Shown here piece after piece: positions 60,192 to 64,000 of a stretch of 64,000 bases of DNA. The stretch is from Xanthobacteraceae bacterium (GTDB lineage: Bacteria > Pseudomonadota > Alphaproteobacteria > Rhizobiales > Xanthobacteraceae). The DNA is taken from NCBI GenBank assembly GCA_024508855.1, contig JANINJ010000088.1, forward strand, positions 1-64,000, in the 5' to 3' direction. The position numbers and the translations under genes were made by a program. Within the stretch, counting starts at the first letter, position 1; each line of letters opens with the position of its first letter. Under the pieces are notes generated by a model, which worked only from the letters and a program-made list of their open reading frames with translations, searched no databases and was not told the DNA's origin.

Positions 60192-61481
60192 TCACGCCAG
60201 ACGCAACAGCACTTCGATCGTATGCAGAGCGAGTCCGACGAGGCCGCCGATCAGCGTTCCGTTGAAGCGGATGTATTGCAAATCCTTGCCGACATTGACC
60301 TCGATCAGCGAGATGAGCTGCGTCATGTCCCAGCTCTTCACCTGATCGGCGATGAAGGTGGAGACGCCGCTCTTCTGTTCGGCGATGAAGCTGCGTAACA
60401 CCACGACGAGACCCTGATTTATCTCCGCACGCAATTCGGAATCCGCCGCTAGCGTCCTGCCCGCCTCGACGAACACGTTGGCGAGGTGATGCTGCAGCAC
60501 CGTGCTTTCACCAGACGCGCTCTTCTCGATGAAGGACTTGGCGTTCGACCACACGTTACGCGCCAGATCGCCGAGCTCGGGCCGCGCCAGCAAATCCTGC
60601 TTCAGGCTGTCGAGCCGGCTGGTGTAATTCGGGTCGGTGGCCATTCGATCGACGAACGACAGCACCATGCGATCGAACTCGCCACGGAACGGGTGGTTCG
60701 GATTGGTGCGCACCTCGTCGAAGAATGCCTTGGCCGAGGCCAATATCTTCTTCACCAGAAATGCATCGGTGCGGTAGAGCTTCAGTAGCGTCGGCAGTTC
60801 GTCGCGAATCTTCTGACGGAATGCCGCCATTGTCTCCGGCTGTTCGAGCGCACCATGGACCGCGACTAGCAGATCGTCGAGCAGCGCATGGTGCCTGCCC
60901 TCCTCGACAAACGCATGCAGCGTGCCGGCCGCAAGCGGTGCGAGATTGATGGATTGCAGTTGCGTCATCACGCGGCGCGTCACGAAGGTACTCAACCCGG
61001 ACGTCTCGGTCGCGCTCATGGCTTCTGGCAGCAAGCGAAGCACGAAACGCGCGAGATCGGCGCTGCGCTTGCGGTCGCTCATCCATTCCGCGATGAACGA
61101 CGCGAAATCGACTTCGCGCAACTTGGCCTCCACCGGCCCGGCATCGAGGAAATGCTCCTCGATGAATTCGCCGAGCTTGTCGGCGATGCGATGCTGATTG
61201 TTCTGGATGATGGCGGTATGCGGAATAGGCAATCCCAGCGGCCTGCGGAACAGCGCCACAACCGCGTACCAGTCCGCAAGTCCGCCGATGGTTGCGGCTT
61301 CCGCGAATGCCGCCACGAAACCCCATACCGGGTGAAGATGTTGCAAGGCGCGTGCGGTCACGAACACCGCGAAACATCCGACCAGCACCAGCGTCGCCAA
61401 CAGCTTGATGCGCCGGAGTTCTGCCGCGCGAATCGCATCGCCCGAACTGGGATCGAAAGAAGATGTGCCGTCGAGCAACAT
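60192..61481 (-). CDS. DUF445 family membrane protein
   Basis: 429 residues. N-terminal membrane segment IKLLATLVLVGCFAVFVTA and the DUF445 hallmark AFAEAATIGGLADWYAVVALFRRPLGLPIPHTAII (here cited as GGLADWYAVVALF and GLPIPHTAII). The long middle is helical and likely coiled, and the C-terminal IRFNGTLIGGLVGLALHTIE is a second membrane segment. The function of this family is unknown. It is a single leftward gene. Confidence 0.88.
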   Translation of the reverse strand: MLLDGTSSFDPSSGDAIRAAELRRIKLLATLVLVGCFAVFVTARALQHLHPVWGFVAAFAEAATIGGLADWYAVVALFRRPLGLPIPHTAIIQNNQHRIADKLGEFIEEHFLDAGPVEAKLREVDFASFIAEWMSDRKRSADLARFVLRLLPEAMSATETSGLSTFVTRRVMTQLQSINLAPLAAGTLHAFVEEGRHHALLDDLLVAVHGALEQPETMAAFRQKIRDELPTLLKLYRTDAFLVKKILASAKAFFDEVRTNPNHPFRGEFDRMVLSFVDRMATDPNYTSRLDSLKQDLLARPELGDLARNVWSNAKSFIEKSASGESTVLQHHLANVFVEAGRTLAADSELRAEINQGLVVVLRSFIAEQKSGVSTFIADQVKSWDMTQLISLIEVNVGKDLQYIRFNGTLIGGLVGLALHTIEVLLRLA

Positions 61482-61667
61482 GAGTATTCACCCGGGCGCC
61501 TGGTTGGCGTCAGCTATCCGTCACGGCGAGCGTCGCAAGCAATCGGGAATGCGGCAAGTCAGGTGGATCACATCGCCGCACAGCCTGCCCTCGGACCGTA
61601 CGTAGCACCGATCCGGGTCCTCCTCGCAACGACATATAGATAGGGATCGAACCGCGAAATCGCGCGG

Positions 61668-61699
61668 ACAAAAAGAAGGCCCGCAACGGGCGGGCCTTC
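61668..61699 (-). terminator. intrinsic terminator after the phasin gene
   Basis: Perfect 10-bp stem GAAGGCCCGC (61675-61684) / GCGGGCCTTC (61690-61699), 5-base loop. On the minus strand it is followed by TTTTTGTCC. It lies 31 bases after the phasin stop, a strong factor-independent terminator suited to a highly expressed gene. Confidence 0.9.
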
Positions 61700-61729
61700 G
61701 ATAGTTTGGTAGTCAGGGAGGAAAAGTGA

Positions 61730-62215
61730 TCAGGCAGTCTTGCTGTAGGAAGCAGCAACCTTCGAGAAGTTGTCCTGAGCCGATTTCGCACCGTCGGCGA
61801 CCAGCTTGCCGACGTACTCGCTGGTGGACTTGGCACGCGACACGAACACTTCGCCGCGAGCGCGGAGCAGCTCGGACTGGATCTGGAACGCTTCGGTGAG
61901 CGACTTGGCCGAGGCCAGCTTGTCGATACCGGCGTAGAAAGCTTCAGCGTCCTGATACATAGCCTGCTGGATGTTGCGGCTGATCTTGGCGGCTTCGCTG
62001 ACCGAATTGGCAACCGCGGTCTCGATCGCGTTGGTCACCTTCTCGGAGCCTTCGTGCAGGTTCGCAGCGCGATCCTTGGCAGAGCCGGCAGCACGCTTGA
62101 CGAAGTCACGAGCAGCCTCGGGAACTTCCAGGTTCTGGAGGTTCTTGAGCGCGTCAGTGACGGGAGCGAAGGCTTCTTTTACGCCGTTGAAAGCAGAATT
62201 GGTTTCGGTGGTCAT
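61730..62215 (-). CDS. phasin family protein
   Basis: 161 residues, helical and amphipathic, Ala-rich, no Cys. AKISRNIQQAMYQDAEAFYAG then FQIQSELLRARGEVFVSRAK is the phasin-2-type signature region. Phasins coat polyhydroxyalkanoate granules and control their size. I chose the ATG at 62215 because GGAG is 6 bases upstream; the ATG at 62227 has no ribosome site. It has its own terminator and an upstream palindrome that may bind the PHA regulator. PHA synthase lies 0.75 kb upstream. Confidence 0.9.
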   Translation of the reverse strand: MTTETNSAFNGVKEAFAPVTDALKNLQNLEVPEAARDFVKRAAGSAKDRAANLHEGSEKVTNAIETAVANSVSEAAKISRNIQQAMYQDAEAFYAGIDKLASAKSLTEAFQIQSELLRARGEVFVSRAKSTSEYVGKLVADGAKSAQDNFSKVAASYSKTA

Positions 62216-62300
62216 TGGTGTCTCCATCCTCAGGTTTGAGCTATGGGCTCGGCCCGTCCTGAATGGCCCGGGGTGAGAACCTTATGGCATGGAGCCTTGT

Positions 62301-62326
62301 GCAATGCAACATCGTTGTTGCATTGC
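62301..62326. promoter_or_regulatory. perfect 11-bp inverted repeat upstream of the phasin gene
   Basis: GCAATGCAACA (62301-62311), TCGT, TGTTGCATTGC (62316-62326). It lies 86-111 bases ahead of the phasin start. PhaR regulators of PHA genes are known to bind TGC/GCA-rich motifs at phasin promoters, so this is a candidate PhaR operator. No phaR gene is in the window. Confidence 0.6.
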
Positions 62327-62374
62327 GATATCACGAAACCGTGATCACGGCGATTTATTGGATTTGACCGCTTC

Positions 62375-62974
62375 CTAGGCCTGAACGGCGGCCGGGAGGC
62401 CATAGGCCTCCAGTTTGGCCCGTACCTGCGCCACGTTGTGGCCCAGCACGACGATATCGTGGGTATTCCCCGCGGTATCGCGGACATGGTCGCGCAGCAG
62501 AGCCTCGGCCTTGAAACCCAACCCCTCGAAGATGGCAATGGCGCCGGTCTGATCGACGGTCATCTGCGCCACGAGTTTCTCAAGACCCATCGACAACGCC
62601 AGCGCGAACGTCTCCTGCGTCAGCGCCCGGCCGACCCCAAGGCCACGCACATCGCGGGAGACGACCATGCGGATGCCACCGACGTGCGGCGACCACGAGT
62701 GCACGTCGCGGACGATGGTGCCGCAGCCGACCACCTTGTCGCCCTTCCATGCCAGCAGGCTGGTGATGGTACCGCGCTCGATCTCCCTGACCCAGGCGGT
62801 CAGCACCTTCGGTTCGGTGATGTTGCGCGGCAGGAACAACAGGTCATGTACCGGAAGCTGGCGGGCGAAGGCCAGCACCGCTGCCTCGTCGGCCGCCCCC
62901 ATCAGGCGGAATTCGATCGGCCCCGCCTCGGTAGCCACCTGGCGCGGATAGGAACGTAGTTCGGAACTGCTCAT
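62375..62974 (-). CDS. GNAT-family N-acetyltransferase
   Basis: 199 residues. The acetyl-CoA-binding segment is VVSRDVRGLGVGRALTQ near 107-123, and the C-terminal IAIFEGLGFKAEALLRDHV is typical of GNAT folds. It would transfer an acetyl group to an amine on a small molecule or protein. The ATG at 62974 overlaps the PHA synthase stop by 4 bases, so it is translated together with the synthase. Role in PHA metabolism is unproven. Confidence 0.88.
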   Translation of the reverse strand: MSSSELRSYPRQVATEAGPIEFRLMGAADEAAVLAFARQLPVHDLLFLPRNITEPKVLTAWVREIERGTITSLLAWKGDKVVGCGTIVRDVHSWSPHVGGIRMVVSRDVRGLGVGRALTQETFALALSMGLEKLVAQMTVDQTGAIAIFEGLGFKAEALLRDHVRDTAGNTHDIVVLGHNVAQVRAKLEAYGLPAAVQA

Positions 62975-63999
62975 ACTGATCTCTCACCCAACCATGAATC
63001 GAGTTTCGGCCACATGCGCTTGACCGCGTTGGCGCCAGCGACAAGGCTGACATGGCCACCCTTGAGCATCACCTCTTCCTTGTCGGTGGAGCCAACACGG
63101 GCGATGAGGTGCCGCGCGGCCTCATAAGGCACGATGTGATCGTGCTCGGCAACGACGTGAAGAATCGGCACCTTGATGTTCGCCAGAACGGCCTTGCGGC
63201 CGCCCACGGTCATCGTGTCGTTGAAGATCTTGTTGTCCCACATCAGGTCCTTGGTCATCTGGCGGAAATACTCGCCTGCCAGCGGCAGGGTATCGTTCCC
63301 CCACTTGTCCATCATCCGATAGGACTTGACGTATTCGTCGTTCCAGATGTTTTCCCATAACTGCACCTGCCCGACCGCACGCGCGGCCGGCCGCAGCATG
63401 TCGAACGATGTCACGATCATCTCGGCCGGCACATTACCGACGCTGTCGACCAGCCGGTCGACGTCGAAGTAACGGCGGTCCGAAAAATTCTGGAACAGCT
63501 TCATCTGGGTAAAGTCGATCGGCGTCGTAAAGCAGACAAGGTTCTTCAGCGGTCCGTCCGTGAACAGCGATGCATACAGCGTCGACAGCATGCCGCCGGC
63601 GCAATAGCCGATGATGTTGATATCGGTCTCGCCTGAATCCTGCTGCACCGCGCGCACGCATTCGGGAATGAAGCCGAGCACGTAGTCGTCCAGCCGCAGG
63701 TTCTTCTCCTCCGGCTTCGGCGCGGTCCAGTCGAGCATGTAGACGTCGTAGCCGCGCTTGAGGAGAAACTCGACCATGCTCTGTCCGGGCGCGAGATCGA
63801 GAATGTAACCGCGGTTGGTCGTCGCCATCACGATGAGGATCGGGATGCGGTAAATCTCGTCGGCCATCGGCCGATAGTGATAGAGCTGCATCGTCCCACG
63901 CGAAAGGATGATGTCCTTCGGGGTCGCGCCCGGCACCGGGCCCGAGGAGGCGATGTATTCGACGCCCTTGATGCTGCGCTGAATGGCGCGCTGAACTTC
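62971..63999 (-). CDS. phaC: PHA synthase, class III PhaC-like, 5' end outside window
   Basis: 343 C-terminal residues are visible and the frame stays open to the window edge; the GTG at 63936 is internal, not the start. The lipase-like box is GYCAGG with the nucleophile Cys, Asp is in AEHDHIVP and His in GGHVSLVAG. TPKDIILSRGTMQLYHY, GQSMVEFLLKRGYDVYMLDW and CFTTPIDFTQMKLF match class III PhaC more than the longer class I form. It polymerises hydroxyacyl-CoA into storage polyester. No PhaE partner gene is seen. Confidence 0.9.
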   Translation of the reverse strand, partial: EVQRAIQRSIKGVEYIASSGPVPGATPKDIILSRGTMQLYHYRPMADEIYRIPILIVMATTNRGYILDLAPGQSMVEFLLKRGYDVYMLDWTAPKPEEKNLRLDDYVLGFIPECVRAVQQDSGETDINIIGYCAGGMLSTLYASLFTDGPLKNLVCFTTPIDFTQMKLFQNFSDRRYFDVDRLVDSVGNVPAEMIVTSFDMLRPAARAVGQVQLWENIWNDEYVKSYRMMDKWGNDTLPLAGEYFRQMTKDLMWDNKIFNDTMTVGGRKAVLANIKVPILHVVAEHDHIVPYEAARHLIARVGSTDKEEVMLKGGHVSLVAGANAVKRMWPKLDSWLGERSV

Positions 64000-64000
64000 C

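Noticed and set aside
60158-60194. Small palindromes CGGCTG-T-CAGCCG and TGACGA-T-TCGTCA near the 3' end of the DUF445 gene
   Set aside because: Arms of only six bases occur often by chance in GC-rich DNA and no terminator T-run follows.
62330-62345. ATCACG-AAAC-CGTGAT hairpin after the GNAT gene
   Set aside because: Short stem and no T-tract; kept out of the feature list.
1-64000. tRNA, rRNA, CRISPR array, insertion sequence or prophage
   Set aside because: No cloverleaf, array of spaced identical repeats, transposase, integrase or phage structural gene was recognised on either strand.

Overview
The window looks like chromosome of a high-GC alphaproteobacterium of the Bradyrhizobium/Rhodopseudomonas/Afipia group. 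This is inferred from gene content: many CoA-dependent catabolic genes, Liv-type (HAAT) ABC transporters, a CYP/3Fe-4S ferredoxin pair, a phasin and a PHA synthase. Three kinds of palindromic intergenic repeat also fit that group. I see no rRNA, tRNA, insertion sequence, phage or CRISPR array. Coding density is high, and no gap between genes exceeds 300 bases. The largest gaps are 6425-6704, 8957-9224, 16639-16906 and 31270-31531.

Layout. 1-11 kb: an acyl-CoA region with a truncated enoyl-CoA hydratase, a DUF6285 protein, an ACAD10-like phosphotransferase, two tandem paralogous enoyl-CoA hydratases, an SDR, a Baeyer-Villiger-type monooxygenase, a nitronate monooxygenase, a LuxR regulator and a divergent thiolase-like protein. 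11-16.6 kb: a LysR regulator and an RND efflux pair. 16.9-20.7 kb: a tetronate (threonate/erythronate) catabolic cassette, ltnD-otnI-otnK with otnC divergent. 21-26.7 kb: a complete Liv ABC transporter plus a DUF1445 hydro-lyase. 26.8-30 kb: a LysR regulator, an M20 carbamoylase/allantoate-amidohydrolase-type enzyme and a 2-hydroxyacid dehydrogenase. 30-39.5 kb: a tartrate/D-malate-type dehydrogenase, a second Liv transporter whose two ATPases are fused in one protein, an SDR, a formamidase-like hydrolase and an amidase. 39.6-46 kb: a ferredoxin-P450 pair, an MHS symporter, a hydrolase-OsmC fusion, a fatty acid desaturase and a YeeE/YedE sulfur transporter. 46-59.2 kb: a quinone oxidoreductase and the phenylacetate pathway (paaZ; paaGIK plus a Tat-exported amidase; paaABCDE; paaX; paaR). 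59.2-64 kb: an alpha/beta hydrolase, a DUF445 protein, a phasin, a GNAT acetyltransferase and a class III-like PHA synthase cut off by the window end.

How it works together. The transporters and amidases/hydrolases deliver organic acids or N-acylated compounds. The paa genes convert phenylacetate through phenylacetyl-CoA, ring epoxidation and hydrolytic ring opening to a beta-oxidation intermediate. The enoyl-CoA hydratases and thiolase at the left could take part in related beta-oxidation, and surplus acyl-CoA could go to PHA granules at the right end. paaF, paaH and paaJ are not in the window.

The most interesting non-coding signals are: a near-consensus promoter with an operator over its start point between paaZ and paaG; a related palindrome at paaR; two perfect inverted repeats between the LuxR gene and the thiolase; an 11-bp inverted repeat upstream of the phasin; tandem 12-bp palindromes upstream of yedE; a terminator separating a binding-protein gene from its permeases; and a terminator lying inside the 3' end of a convergent gene. 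All positions and repeats were read by eye. Family assignments rest on motif recognition, not on a database search.
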